NCBI GenBank assembly: GCA_947000775.1
Contig: CAMQGK010000466.1
Location: 992,001 to 1,056,000, forward strand
Length of the DNA stretch: 64,000 nt
Direction of reading: 5' to 3'
Source: Pterois miles
Taxonomy: Eukaryota; Chordata; Actinopteri; Perciformes; Scorpaenidae
A program made the translations under genes and the position numbers. Shown here one piece after another: positions 13,058 through 26,275 of the stretch. The notes below the pieces were generated by a model. The model saw nothing but the letters and a program-made list of their open reading frames with translations. It did not search any database and was not told where the DNA came from. The stretch's first letter is position 1; every line of letters begins with the position of its first letter.

Positions 13058-13994
13058 ACACACAACACACACACTTGGGGAGTGTGTAAATGGCGGTGTA
13101 ATCCACAGTCTTATCACTACATCATCTGATTGATCCACACAGGAGAAAAGATAACACCCCCCCCCCCCCCCCAACTCTCTCTCTCCTGCCCAATCTGCCT
13201 AAACTGCCTGCAGCTCAGCACATGTCAATAACCCGTTACTCTGGCTTTTTCTACTTTCTCACTCTTTTTCTCCGTCTCCTTCCAGCTGATACAGTAACTG
13301 AGAAAACATCAATATCCCCTCCCTGTCCTTTTCTGCCTCCCTCCATCCATCCATCCCTCCTCAGCTAATCGCTCTGCATCTCACTCAAGTCTCCCTCTAC
13401 CTCCGTCTCTCGCTAGGCGTGTTTCCGTTCACATATTTTATTCACATTTTGAAGCATCACATTTGAAAAGCTTTATGGAAACAGTAAAATCTGTTAAACC
13501 TTCCTGAACTGGGGAAAAAAGTTTGAGGTGTATAGTTGATGCACTAAATATAATATGGAAACACTATTTCCGCTGTCGCCGTCTTCTCAGATATTCCCAT
13601 AACGTGTGAACGCTTGTCTTCATCTCCGAACAACATAAAACACGGCCAATACCTGCTGACCTGGAACAAATTCCTGAAGACCTCCCTCCATTTTTCTCTC
13701 ATAAAAAGATGGTTAGATGTGTTTTGCTGCGGTTCGTTTCCTCTTCTTCTTATGCTCTGTTTACTGGCAGATTACAGCCATGCGTAGCCTATAGCGCCAC
13801 CTTCTGTCCAACTTACACTGTAGTAGAGTTTATTGTTTATTCACTCCAAGCCAGTTGATGGAAAGGCGCCTAATTTATATTTCTTTTATTGGCAAAATTT
13901 CAAAAGTTCACTGAAAATAGAATGGAGGCACGGCTACTCAGTCATTACTCTTTCTTCCTCTGTGGACCTGCAGTATGTTCTCCAAAGACTGTAG

Positions 13995-13996
<2 letters not shown>

Positions 13997-14044
<48 letters not shown>
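13997..14044. repeat. (GT)n microsatellite
   Basis: 48 bases of GT repeat. Confidence 0.98.
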
Positions 14045-14046
<2 letters not shown>

Positions 14047-14255
14047 AAGAAAGTAAAAAACGGGAACACACACACACACCGCTATTACCTGAAAAAACTT
14101 TCTTTTGCGACAACTAATGGCTAGCGGGCAATTTCTTTCCTTGGAGCAAAGGTGAATGACAGGCATGAACAAAAACACACACATGAGGACTTGTAAGCTT
14201 GTGCACACATACTGTACACACACCAAGACTCATGTTCAACCAAAGCATCCGGTTT

Positions 14256-14260
<5 letters not shown>

Positions 14261-14301
<41 letters not shown>
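14261..14301. repeat. (TG)n microsatellite
   Basis: 41 bases of TG repeat running into TATACACACA, which forms a short palindromic junction. Confidence 0.97.
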
Positions 14302-14304
<3 letters not shown>

Positions 14305-14424
14305 CACACAGATTTTCGCTACAAGCAACAAAACAATTCCCGTCTTTATGACATACAACTAGGGGCAACAATTTTAAACCATATAGTCATGGGAGAGAAA
14401 TCCATCAGTCTGGACTAGAGTTAG

Positions 14425-14425
<1 letters not shown>

Positions 14426-14519
<94 letters not shown>
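14426..14519. repeat. (CA)n microsatellite
   Basis: 94 bases of pure CA repeat. Confidence 0.98.
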
Positions 14520-14521
<2 letters not shown>

Positions 14522-15230
14522 CAACAGAAAACAAGTTAAAAGGGTTAATCCATCTTTTATGGAAGAGACTCACTGTTGAAAATACTGTATACAGAAGCCC
14601 CAGGAGTCCGTAAGGGTTAATGCACACAATGCTCGCACATACACAGTAGCCTATATAGGTCTCTGTGGGGCACTGGAGGGTAAAGGTGCTCTAGCATTCC
14701 TGCAGGTCTGGAAGGTTTAAACAGCATAGATCAGCGAGGAATATAAAGGATCTTTCCCTTGAGGTTGGAAAGCATTTTAATGGAGGCTATGTTCTTATGT
14801 TGGTTATGCAATTTAGAGGCAGTAAAAGATTCCCCCGTGCATTGGTGCTGATATTCAGTATGGAAAGAAAATTCCCCTCTGTGGTCTCTGCAGGGTTATT
14901 GGCTGGAGACTGCGTTTGACGCTCTGCAGTGTTTTTCAAAGACGCCGCCGGGGATGAAAGAGTTAAGCCAACAACCTTCCACTGACTTTGGCGGCGTGGT
15001 CTTAGAAATGCAGAAGGGGAAGTTTATGAAGGTTGCAGCTAATGCTATTGGTTATAAGATGGACGAAAATTGGTAAATTTTGTCTGACTAACTGGAGTGA
15101 GGGGAAACATTGATAAAGCATAGTTTTGCAATATTTTGCATGGCGACATTGTATCATTACACAGACGTTAAGTATCAATCTTTTAATATATAAACTATTA
15201 ACCTCTTAACCATTGGATGGTCCAATGGCA

Positions 15231-15655
15231 GGTCCAACCACTATTCTGTTTTTCAGAGGTTGTAGCAGGTTCAGTCTTTAAGATAATGATCTCATATGAA
15301 TCTAAAAAAACTAAGGAATCTATTAATACCAACCATGTCACATTAGCTTGTCGGGAAGATCGCTAAATAACCCTCTGAATTTCCACAAAATTTTGGCAAG
15401 GAGAAACTAGCATTGCCATTTTCAAAGGGGTCCCTTGACCTCAAGATCTGTGAATGAAAACTCTGACACAAACAGTGAAAACTTTAACTTATTAGATAAA
15501 TCAGATGTTGACAAACTACATAATTTGCAGTTGAAAAAAGTAATGAAATTCAATATGGCATATTGCAATATTCAGCATATCACGTTTAAAAATCACAATA
15601 AGATCATATTGTGGCATAAGTATCTTGATGATATCATATCGTGGGGCCTCTGGTG
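15231..15655. repeat. interspersed repeat sharing a core module with the AGGGCTGTCAA family
   Basis: It contains TACCAACCATGTCA, ATTTTGGCAAGGAGAAACTA, TTCAAAGGGGTCCCTTGACC and then a GATGTTGACAAACTA ... CGTGGGGCCTC right half. The left half matches the core of the elements at 30138-30572 and 38127-38704; the right half matches 26937-27241. Borders are approximate. Confidence 0.6.
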
Positions 15656-16761
15656 AGTCCCAGCCTGGCTGACTAACACTCCAAAACCAAAAGTTTCTCA
15701 GTTCATCATCATATAAGACCAAGAACAGAAAATATTTTCACTAGTGACATGTAACAAGTGATTTTTAGAATAAAAAAAATAGTTGCCGATTAATGTTCTG
15801 GCAATCAACCAATCGATAATCGACAAATCATTTAGGCTCTGCTGCGTACCCAATCTGAGAACTACATCTCCCGAAACTGTGAGTTTTGAAAGGGTTAATA
15901 TACACAAAATACTGTATAGAGAGTGAAGTATCATACTTAATGTGTATATACAGTACATGCGAGCTGTCAGATGATATTCAAGGTCACAGAGAAAACTGTA
16001 ACCTTGATACTGCTGATACAATAACTGAGAATAGCATAAAAACCCACAGTGGTCTCTGGAAACGGCTAGAGGTCAGGCGTGTTGCTGACTAACAGCCACG
16101 ACTGTGGTGGTTTCCCCTGAGCGGAGCAGCTTCAGCCACTTCACACTGCAAAACCATGAAATACAGTCATTCATATGGCACCAAACATGCATGTACACAC
16201 AACCCAGCCCACAATAACACTGACTGATTACAGATGTGTGCTGGTCGGTCCGCACTGGAGGAAACGGTTGAATAATCATTCCCCTATGATTGCTATTTCT
16301 TTAACGTATTATGTCAAGAAAATATGTGTGGGCACACATTACGCTGACCTCAAGTGGAACTTGTCAATAGTAACCCCCTTTAAGAAAAAGCTATGGAAAC
16401 AGCAGAATACAATATGGGCCTATGTGCAGGAGCAGGGTGGTGTTGTTTGAATACACTGCTGTGAATTATGGCTATTAAGGTGGAAAGAAAACATGTATGG
16501 CAAACACGAAAACACTCGTTCATTCGGTCAACTAATTTAATTGGGCGACACATTGCTGTAACAGGCGTTATGCTTGTCCATAAAAACCTGTTTGTGCAAA
16601 AAATATATAATATTATTATATATATATATATGTTTTTGTATCATGGAGCGCTGAGAAGGAGTGGACAACATAAGAGAGGGACAGAAGTGACTGGCATTAA
16701 TGCTGACAGCATGGTTTCAAGACAAGCCTGCAATTCATCTGTGGTTGTGTGTGTTCAAGCA

Positions 16762-16763
<2 letters not shown>

Positions 16764-16839
<76 letters not shown>
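16764..16839. repeat. (GT)n microsatellite
   Basis: 76 bases of GT repeat. It is the first of three long tracts in alternating orientation within 575 bases. Confidence 0.98.
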
Positions 16840-16841
<2 letters not shown>

Positions 16842-16968
16842 AATAGGAGAGAAGTGAAAGAGAAGAGAACAGCAGGATACAAAAATTATCTGGCATCAAC
16901 TGCAGGAGCTGTTCCTCTGCAGCCTTCCACCTTGTTTTCATATCAGATGATGAAGATTTTCAGACACA

Positions 16969-16969
<1 letters not shown>

Positions 16970-17052
<83 letters not shown>
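16970..17052. repeat. (CA)n microsatellite
   Basis: 83 bases of CA repeat, inverted relative to the neighbouring GT tracts at 16764 and 17263. Confidence 0.98.
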
Positions 17053-17055
<3 letters not shown>

Positions 17056-17259
17056 TACTAAGAGTATGTCAGCAGGTGCTTTTTACCTGACATGTGTGTA
17101 ACCGTTGGTGTGTGCATGTGGCTGGCTGCAAGCGGAGTGAGCGATTCTGGGTGAGGGCTGCTCATAAATTACCCAGAAACCTCAGCGGGGGCCTTGAACT
17201 CATGGAGACATTGCAGGAGTTTCTTCAAGAAGAATAAACACGTGAAGTGCTGCAGACGA

Positions 17260-17262
<3 letters not shown>

Positions 17263-17338
<76 letters not shown>
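17263..17338. repeat. (TG)n microsatellite
   Basis: 76 bases of TG repeat. Confidence 0.98.
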
Positions 17339-17340
<2 letters not shown>

Positions 17341-17639
17341 CAAAGCATGCATGGACACGCCTTTGTGCTGTTTTAGAAAGCAGAGGAGCAACCAGCATCT
17401 GATGGTTTCCATAGATACATATTCATTATGCAAAGTTTGTTTGTATGTGTGTGTCTGTGTGGTCAAAATTCACTGTCATCACTGTCAAAGAATAATAGAG
17501 GGCCCTCTCTCATACATTAATGTCAACTTGGTGTCATGGGAGGCCGTATAAATAACTCGACATTACACAGGGATGGATTTTAGGCTTTTCATGTGGCATT
17601 TGTTCGCCACAGAACAAAACTACAGTAACATCTGTAGTC

Positions 17640-18490
17640 AGGTTGAGGCGACAAAGCACGTACGTAAACTAAGTAAAATACATATGAAAGTAATGTAACA
17701 TCAGTACAGAGAACACGTCACAAACATCACAAAAAAACGGCACTAAAAAACAAGAGCCAAACACGTGACAAATGTCACCAACCTAACTTACAATATCCGC
17801 TTTCTTACACCTAAGAAACATCTCTCGCCTCCGGCCATCACTCTCCGACTCCGTGGCAGAAACCCTCATTCATGCCTTCGCCACCTCCTGTTTGGACTAC
17901 TGCAATGGAGTTCTGAAAGTCCTGGAGAGGCCCCAGTATGTGCAGAACTCAGCTGGAAGGGTTCTCACTGGCACCAAGCCCCGGCAGCTCATCACCCCCA
18001 CCCTCCTCCACCTTCACTGGCCAAGTCCCACATCACCTACAGAATCCTCCTCGTGACCTACAAATCTCTCAATGCCCTGGCTCCTCAGTACCTGACTGAC
18101 CTCCTTCACCCCTATATGCAGTCCCAGAAGCTGAGATCCTCAGGCACGGGTCAGCTCTCCATCCCCCACACCAAACTGTGAACTGTTAGGGACGGAGTTT
18201 TTGGTGCGACAGCCCCCACCCTCTGGAACTCTCTCCCCACTCAGCTTCACAACGCCCCATTTCTGGACACCTTCAAAAAAACTCCTTAAAACCCACCTCT
18301 TCAACACTACCTATGGCCTCCAGCTACTGTCATGCTCTTATTGTGTCTATTGTGTATATGTTAAGCACCCTTGGGTCTCTTGAAAGACGCTATATAAATC
18401 CAAATTATTATTACAAAACAAAACACATGTCTCCTGTTTGAAAGACCTGTGTTTGTTGGACCCATCCACCTAGCTTCCCACCCACTATAA
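17640..18490 (-). repeat. older interspersed repeat, interrupted by a LINE fragment
   Basis: Read in reverse, the two outer parts (18490-18415 and 17790-17640) match the continuous segment 45715-45935. Shared text includes GGGTCCAACAAACACAGG and the exact 17-mer GTGACATTTGTCACGTG. The LINE piece at 17791-18414 sits between them. The family is not one I can name. Confidence 0.65.
17791..18414 (+). mobile_element. 5'-truncated L2-like LINE fragment (ORF2 C-terminus and 3' tail)
   Basis: Translated pieces in shifting frames read AETLIHAFATSCLDYCNGVL, then SAGRVLTGTKPRQLITPTLL, then ITYRILLVTYKSLNALAPQY, then APTLWNSLPTQL ... FKKLLKTHLF. This order is typical of the C-terminal part of L2/Rex1-group LINE ORF2 proteins. 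The tail reads GACGCTATATAAATC followed by AATTATTATTA, as in L2 3' ends. Frame changes and stops show that it is dead. It is 5'-truncated in the usual retrotransposition manner and inserted into the repeat at 17640-18490. Confidence 0.85.
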
Positions 18491-19574
18491 GTGGTTTTTC
18501 TCACTTTTTATTCTACGTCATTACCTCTAACCATTGCATGCTTGCGCAGTCAGTACAGATGCAGACTACATGGCGCGCAAGAAAGGCATCTGTGCTGCAC
18601 GCTAAATGTCTTGTGCATTATCGTGTCACTCACGCATTTTCCTGAGATTAGTCAGCCCGTTCTGACTAATGTTTCGCCAGAAGCAAAAGGGAAACAATCC
18701 ATGGCAGCTACACACAAACGCAGCCTTCTGACCTCATACCAGGTCAAAGTGAATTACAGGCCTCGTGATGCTGGCTTACTCTGACATCTCTTCGATGTGC
18801 AGTGGACGTTGTTGCATCCATTCAGCGCACACAATCAAAAAGCAGTCCGTTAAAGGAATTATTCATCTCGTGATCTCACCCTTTTATCGTCAGCAAACAC
18901 AGAGCGAAGCTATGACAGTCAGGTTTGTTTTCTAAAAATCTGTCAATGATTTCATGTCAGGTAAGTTAAAAAAAACACTGCGTTTTGGGAAACTAGACAA
19001 AATGCTCACTGATGTCAGCTGTGACGCCACTGACTCCATAAAGACAGTGTGTTTGACTGGTTAAAGCGTTAAAGAAAACGTACGGTGCAATAACAGCATC
19101 TTGATGGAAAAGGGTTTCGTTTTCTTCCAACAGTGTTTCTACATGCTGGTGATTCAAAACCATAAGAGGAAAAAAATCTGTCTGAGGAAGAAATATTTTT
19201 ATGTCCAAACTATTTAAATCTATGAATTGTTTCCTCCCAGATGCTGTAGCTGTTTTCTAGAATATGTTACTGGATCCTAACTGATCAATAATTTAGAAAG
19301 AGAGATGACTGCACCAATTCCATATTCATGGGTTGCAGGATAGTAATTTCTATGTTGAGTGCACTCCAGGCAGACAGTGAAACCTCAAGGAGTTGGCACC
19401 TATTCAGAGAGCCGCTTCCAAAAGCTGTCACCACATGTTTAGACCGCAATCCAACTGAATGTGAGAGACAGAGGAGGAAGACTATACGCCGTACGGAGCA
19501 TGTACAGGGAAAAAAATACATCCGTAAATGCATACAGTCTGTTGGAAACAAACCGATGCCAATATAAGCCAACA
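18491..19574. other. non-coding intron sequence, no gene seen
   Basis: No recognised repeat and no splice-bounded frame. Confidence 0.5.
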
Positions 19575-19740
19575 GGCAGACAAGAAGAGGGCTTGTGATC
19601 AAAAGATCATCGGTTGAAATCCCCACGCCAGCTGGGAAATGTGGATGAGTAACAGACTCCTTCCCTCCGTCATCGACCACCGCAGGTGACCTTAAGCAAA
19701 GTCCTTAACCTCCGACTGTTCAGATGGAGATGCACACAGC
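19575..19740 (+). mobile_element. tRNA-derived SINE fragment
   Basis: It has a B-box-like GGTTGAAATCCCC and then ACCTTAAGCAAAGTCCTTAACC, the same order as in the fuller SINE at 37226-37570 (CCCCTGAGCAAGGCACC). The A-box part and 3' tail are not clear, so this is a partial, diverged copy. Confidence 0.55.
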
Positions 19741-20382
19741 AAAAGATATGTTAACAAATTCTAATGGGATAAAATACTAAATGTACTGTAGACTTGACAT
19801 ATAATTCAGAGTAAGAAACTGAAATCCAATATTTCGGCCAGTTGGTGAAACGATTTTTTATATCACTTCATATTTGCATAGAACACCAGCGAGTAAACGG
19901 GGGGAACAGATGTAAAAGAAAATTACATTTTAGAAATATAGACTTAGCTGTTTGGGTTCATAATGTTTATATTCATTTTCAAATAAATATTCAGGAATAT
20001 ATTTACTCTGTGTATTAAAAGAAGAGCAGAAAATCTGCTTATTAAAGAAATCTAACACAAAACTCTGAGCCAAACGTCTGATTTTAAAAACTACATTCAC
20101 TAGAATGGCACTCGGAGAGCACAGACCTCCGGCAAGGTGCCCGAGTACGATTGCCTCCCCTCTCCGTTCAGCTTGCCCCATCATCCACATCTATTTTTGT
20201 TTATGTTGAGATCAGTAAGTAGCGGAGCATTGTAAAATACTCCATTTAAACTGGACAGAAACAAAATAAAACTCACCTAAGCCGTCAACGTTACTCTTTC
20301 CAGCAATCACCAAGTGTGCTTTGGTTGAACTCAACACTTTCACTGAGGGGATGTGAAACATGGCGACTCTACAATAGGTCTC

Positions 20383-20432
20383 TCTATCTATCTATCTATC
20401 TATATATCTATCTATCTATCTATTTATCTGCT
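20383..20432. repeat. (TCTA)n microsatellite
   Basis: TCTA tetranucleotide repeat with one TATA interruption. Confidence 0.95.
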
Positions 20433-20529
20433 CTCAGAAGGAAGGAGGCTGGATCACACAACGTCAGCGCATCAGTTACACTGTGCATGTGTTATACCCA
20501 GTGGTCTTAATGTTATGGCTGATCGGAGT

Positions 20530-20696
20530 CCTTTAAAAAAAATTCCTGAATCCAGATTGTGGTCTAGATCGCCACCAAAATGTACTGCATTGTTCATTGT
20601 GCCACACCCCACCCCTTCAAAAAATTTCATTCAAATCCATCATGAATTTTGCAGTAATCCTGGAAACAGACAAATAAACTAACTAACTAACCAACA
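20530..20696 (+). mobile_element. RTE-like LINE 3' tail
   Basis: It reads ATCGCCACCAAAATGTACTG ... AATTTCATTCAAATCCATCA ... GTAATCCTGGAAACAGACAA and ends in an ACTAACTAACTAACC run. This matches the non-coding 3' end typical of fish RTE LINEs (family recognition from memory). There is no coding part. A short TTATGGCTGATCGG piece of another repeat precedes it. Confidence 0.6.
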
Positions 20697-20783
20697 CTGG
20701 TGAAAACAGGCTGCTCATTTGTGGGTTTTTTTCTCCATTTGATAAAACATAATCTGAGCTGTGCAAATCAGAAGCAGTTATTG

Positions 20784-21030
20784 GTGCTGGAGTCGATCCC
20801 AGCTGGCTTTGGGCGAAGGCAGGGTTCACCCTGGACAGGTCACCAGTCCATCGCAGGGCACATAGAGACAGACAACCAGTCATGCTCACATTCACACCTA
20901 CAGGAAATTTAGAGTCCACAATTAACCTGCATGTCTTTGGACTGTGGGAGGAAACCGGAGTACTGGAGAAAACCCACTCTAACACGGGGAGAACATGCAA
21001 ACTCCACACAAAAGAGCCCAAAGCCGGATT
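20784..21030 (-). mobile_element. V-SINE / Mermaid-type SINE, copy 2 (core only)
   Basis: Read in reverse it has GTGTGGAGTTTGCATGTTCT, CTCCGGTTTCCTCCCACAGT, CCAAAGACATGCAGG and CGACCTGTCCAGG-like blocks (here GTGACCTGTCCAGG), in V-SINE order. The tRNA head and the (TGGA)n tail are missing. It abuts a fragment of the hAT-like MITE at 21037. Confidence 0.8.
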
Positions 21031-21036
21031 CATTTT

Positions 21037-21172
21037 TTATTCTTATTGACTGACTTCCAAGAAACTTATGAGCTCATCTCTGGTAAAAACCCGATTTAAA
21101 GTGGTGATTTTATGCGATTCTTTGAGGAGAAACTAAGACTAAGAATTTCTTTGGTCCAGAACAGCCCTAGAA
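21037..21172 (+). mobile_element. fragment of hAT-like MITE (relative of 9185-9465)
   Basis: It shares CCAAGAAACTTATG, CATCTCTGGTAAA, GATTTAAAGTG and GAATTTCTTTGGTC with the nested element at 9185-9465 and ends in ACAGCCCTAG. The left part is missing. Confidence 0.65.
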
Positions 21173-22904
21173 AAAACATATGACTGGTAGATGACTACAT
21201 AGACGTGTGCTAAGTGCAAATGTTTAGCTCATCTACACAGGAACCAAACCTTTAAAAAGAAACTCAAAGCAAACAAACACACACACACAGGGACTATTAG
21301 CATGTGCAGCACAAGCTCACCCACCCTCCGCCCAACATTCTCCGATTACTCCTGATAATGATGTATGCAGCACAGCACCCACACACAGTACAGATCAATA
21401 CATAATTACACTGACAATTAGTATCATTAGAAGGATGCTAGAGATGGAGATTTGTTGAGCAAAACACTCCTCAGAGAGAAAGCGATAAAGAAAGAGGTCA
21501 GAAAAGAGAGAGAGAATTAAGCAGCTCACACACAGTCTGCATGGGGTCTCCTCTAAAAGGTTTTCTATTGTCCTTTAATAATGGGATGAGAGCGACACTT
21601 GAGCAGAGTGGGTGTGACATTGTTAGCTCACACCACCACTGAAAAAGTCGACCCTAAATGAACAAATTCTGAATTTCCAATAACCAAATATTAACCCAAA
21701 CATTACCCATTAGTACCAATAACGTTAAAGACAAGCCGCCCGAGTGGCGTCTCCTAGCTCGATTCATTTAGACAATCAACTCTGGCTCAATTAATCAGGT
21801 CTAATTACTTAAACGCATTTGCCGCCACATCCTTTGAGTTTAGGTCTGCAGAAATAGGACTGTGTTTTACACAGACCAAGAAGTGAGTTACGTTCATTAG
21901 AGGATATCCATAATGATGGATTTAATAAGGTCTTTTCTTGAACAACGTAATGAAAATCTGCTCCTTTGGCTTAATGTGGACTCGTGACGTGTAAGATATT
22001 TGTAGGAACTCTTAACAGCTGAGAGAAAACCAGAAATCTAAGAGCGAATACAGGATTGTAGAAGTAAAGAGAAAGTCATTGTGTGCTCCATTGCATTCAA
22101 TTCAGTGAGTCGGTATAATATTCTCAGATAGTGCTCTTATCAGCCATAGGTAAAAGGATCGGGTATAGCATTTGCATCTGCTATACTGCTGTAATCAGTC
22201 TCCAGGGTGCAGCTCGCCACAGGACGGTACTTACTCTGATAACAACGCTCCTCTCAGCAGCTACCCTCACTACACGAAACACACACACAAACACAGTTGA
22301 AACAGTAGCAACATCTGTTTCTTTCAAATAAACCAAACTAAAAAACAGAATAACTACAATGCACAAGTGATCGCTTCAGTATCGATTCCAGGTTCAGCAT
22401 CAAATCTCACCTTTGACACTGATGGTCAAGCAACAGCTGGACTATGCAGCATCACAAAAATGAATGCCTACGATTGACTTTTTTTTTTTTTTTTTTTTGC
22501 TATGACTGATCTCCGATTGATTGATGTATTGGCTTGTGACAAAGTTCAAAACCTCACCATCCATCTGGTGATCGAGAGAAAGCAGCTTGACATTTTGAAT
22601 AGTCTTCGGGTCAGATATGAGCGTCATGTAGAGACAAGCACCAGTGAGGGAAAGGAATGTCAAACCAAGTTGTTGTTGTTTTCCTTAAGTCACAATTTAA
22701 GTAACCTAAATTGACACTTAGTATGTGATGATTTTCCAATACCAATATCTCTCTTTTTTTTAAGATTAGTTAAATTAAGCTTATACACAAAAGTATGTTG
22801 AACAGCTTTATTGTCCTGTATTAACACTATAAAGCCTGCATCACAGTTTGCTTCAGTGGATTCAAATAGTCTTTTGTATCATTTCCAAGGAAAAAGCAGT
22901 GGGT
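21173..22904. other. non-coding intron sequence, no gene seen
   Basis: The stretch 21700-22130 has many ATTA/TAAT words and little obvious decay. A T-run lies at 22480-22498. No exon was found. Confidence 0.45.
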
Positions 22905-23410
22905 AACCTTCAGGTCTGAAAAGTGAAGCCAATGCTGAAGTGCCTTAAACTTGTATTCTCTCTAATAGCCAGCAGGGGGCGACTCCTCTGGTTGCAAAAA
23001 GAAGTCTGATTGTATAGAAGTCTATGAGAAAATTACTCTACTTTTACCTCAGTAAACATTGTAAATACGTTTATGGTCTCAATCACTAGTTTCAAGTCTT
23101 CGTCAATACAACATAATATTCATTTAGTAAATTATTGTCCCAAAAAGACCATAAAGTAGGGTATGCTGTAGGACGTGGCAACCTTGGGATTAATGGTCCG
23201 CTACCACAGCGTTGCCCAGTCTAGGTGTTGTCCGTGTTTTTGTCTATGATCTTTAGCATGTTTTCAGGTCATGAAAGTTAATTGTAATAATTTGGTCATC
23301 TACAAATGCCTTATTTGACGTTCGGTTCCACTTGTATCACTTCTGGTTGCAAAAAAACAAGATGGCGGCAGCCAAAATGCCAAACTTGAGGCTTCAAAAC
23401 GGCAGGGAGG
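22905..23410. repeat. interspersed MITE-like repeat
   Basis: It contains AGCCAGCAGGGGGCGACTCC, AGTCTGATTGTATAGAAGTC, CCATAAAGTAGGGTATGCTG and, at the right, CAAGATGGCGGCAGCC and TTGAGGCTTCAAAACGGCAG. I recognise this combination as a widespread percomorph repeat without coding capacity. The ends AAAAGTGAAGCC (left) and GGCTTCAAAAC (right) are weakly inverted. Confidence 0.6.
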
Positions 23411-23902
23411 TCCGTCTTCACACTCTGCATGAACTAAATAAGCAATTTAAAACTACAGTTGTAACCAACAACAAAACGCAAAAGGCGTACCAAAAAATGC
23501 TGTTCAATTAGAAACTGGACAAACACTGGAGAGTGACATGACACTAATCTCTACCAAGGACTGCCGTGTAGTGTGATAAAGCCAATATGACCAAGTTTCC
23601 CTGCGCTGCCCTGATGCTCTTCCATGACTTTACCATGACTTTCTGTAACTACGTAAGTGTTTTCTAATAACCTAAAATGTTACAGCTGGCTAGTTTAATG
23701 TTTTGCTCGCTGTGGAGAAAAGCTGCAGGATTAATGTGATGACTTCAGTGAAAATATATTCTGCAAAGTGACCCCCGAGCAAAAAGATCCCTTTACTTTC
23801 TCTAACTGGAGGACACATTCATAAACACCAGAGGAGTTTTGTTGTGTTCCTGAGTCTTCCTTGTTATAGCACCTGCAGCTAGATATAAACACCCTGTCGG
23901 AT

Positions 23903-23903
<1 letters not shown>
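23411..23903. other. non-coding intron sequence, no gene seen
   Basis: No repeat family or exon recognised. Confidence 0.45.

Positions 23904-23959
<56 letters not shown>
23904..23959. repeat. (CA)n microsatellite
   Basis: 56 bases of CA repeat, followed by a CT-rich stretch (about 24045-24190). Confidence 0.98.
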
Positions 23960-23961
<2 letters not shown>

Positions 23962-25123
23962 ACATGACAGAGGGTCGTGCTGCTGAGGAGGACAGTGCGG
24001 TGACCAGGTGACGGACACCCATATTATTTGTGCAGCATCTAGCGTTCAATCACCCTCTCCTCTCCTCCCTCCATCTCTCTCTCCTCTTTCTGTCATCCAC
24101 CCATTTCTCCTGCTGTTCTTGGCTGTGGTGGTGAAAAGATTTCTGGGGCTATCACTCTTCCTCTCGTCCTCCTCCTCTTCTCTCGGTCGGTGAATCACTG
24201 CCTCTCCTTCGAGCACACCCTGGCTGTAAAATGCTTGCTGCTCTCTCCTTGGCTGTTACTCCTTCTCTCAGCCATTTTCTCTGTTTATTCCTCAATCACT
24301 AAAATCACCACTCTTGTGTCATTCTCCTCTACATCCCTGTCTTGCTAGCCAGGGTCATGTGTAGTAACGTGGACTTTTTCTTTTTGTTATATGCACAGAT
24401 TGGAATCTGACTGGTTACGTCTAAAGTCAAAATAAAAAAGAAAGAAAATCACGGTAAAGATGTTGGAAATTAGATTTCAAACAAGTTCAAAGATGTTTTG
24501 ACAGTCTTTCCAGTCAAATCGAAATTCAAACTCATAACACTGACGTCACATCCAAAACACAGTTAGCCATCCGTGACTGCAGCACAAAACATGGCTCCGC
24601 ATCAAACTCCTCATGACTGATATAGTTGGAAATATTTCCATTTTTGAACTAGTCTGCAGCCTGCTGTTTTGGTTTCCTGTGTTCCATGCAGCATGTGCAT
24701 CCCTACAGTACAGTCGTTTCCACAGCGACCACTGCAGACAGGTTCAAAATGCCTGAACGTCAGGACTGTCACAATAACTACAATATTGCAATACCGTGCT
24801 ATTGACAAGTCAACCGCTGGGGATGGCAAGCAACCACAATGTTCATTAATTTTTTCAATTCTGTGCAATGGGAGCGTGGCGTATTCCCACCATGCTACAG
24901 ATGGCAGCAGCGTGATGAGGTGCTGAGTGTCTATTCTGCACTGAATGCTGCATATTTGTTGGTTTTTCCTGGTTGCTGAAAGTTGAAAACTGTTCAGCTT
25001 TGGCTAAAACGCTGCGCTCGTCACTGTCATTTTTTTACCCAGCCGTCCAATCACAATGGAGGAGGGGTGGGACAAAAACCACAGAGACCAAATTACATCC
25101 TACCTGCAGAAGTGTTAAACAAC

Positions 25124-25358
25124 AATCCATCCATCTTCAACCGCTAATCCCGTTAGGGGTCGTGGGGGGGCTGGAGCTGATCCAGACATTTACAGTCATC
25201 AATTAACCTAAACAGCATGTCTTTGGACTGTGAGAGGAAGCCGGAGTACCCGGAGAAAACCTAAGCTTACACGGGGAGAACATGCAAACTCCACACAGAA
25301 GAGCCCCAAGCTGGATTCAAACCTGCGACCCTCTTGCTGTGAGGCGACAGTGCTAACC
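25124..25358 (-). mobile_element. V-SINE / Mermaid-type SINE, copy 3 with internal deletion
   Basis: Read in reverse: GGTTAGCACTGTCGCCTCAC (A box), GGTTTGAATCC (B box), TGTGGAGTTTGCATGTTCTC, GTACTCCGGCTTCC and a shortened 3' part ending in TGGATGGATT. About 120 bases of the core between the AATTGATGAC block and the CCAGCCCCCC block are missing compared with copy 1. It keeps the best tRNA-like head of the three copies. Confidence 0.85.
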
Positions 25359-26275
<917 letters not shown>

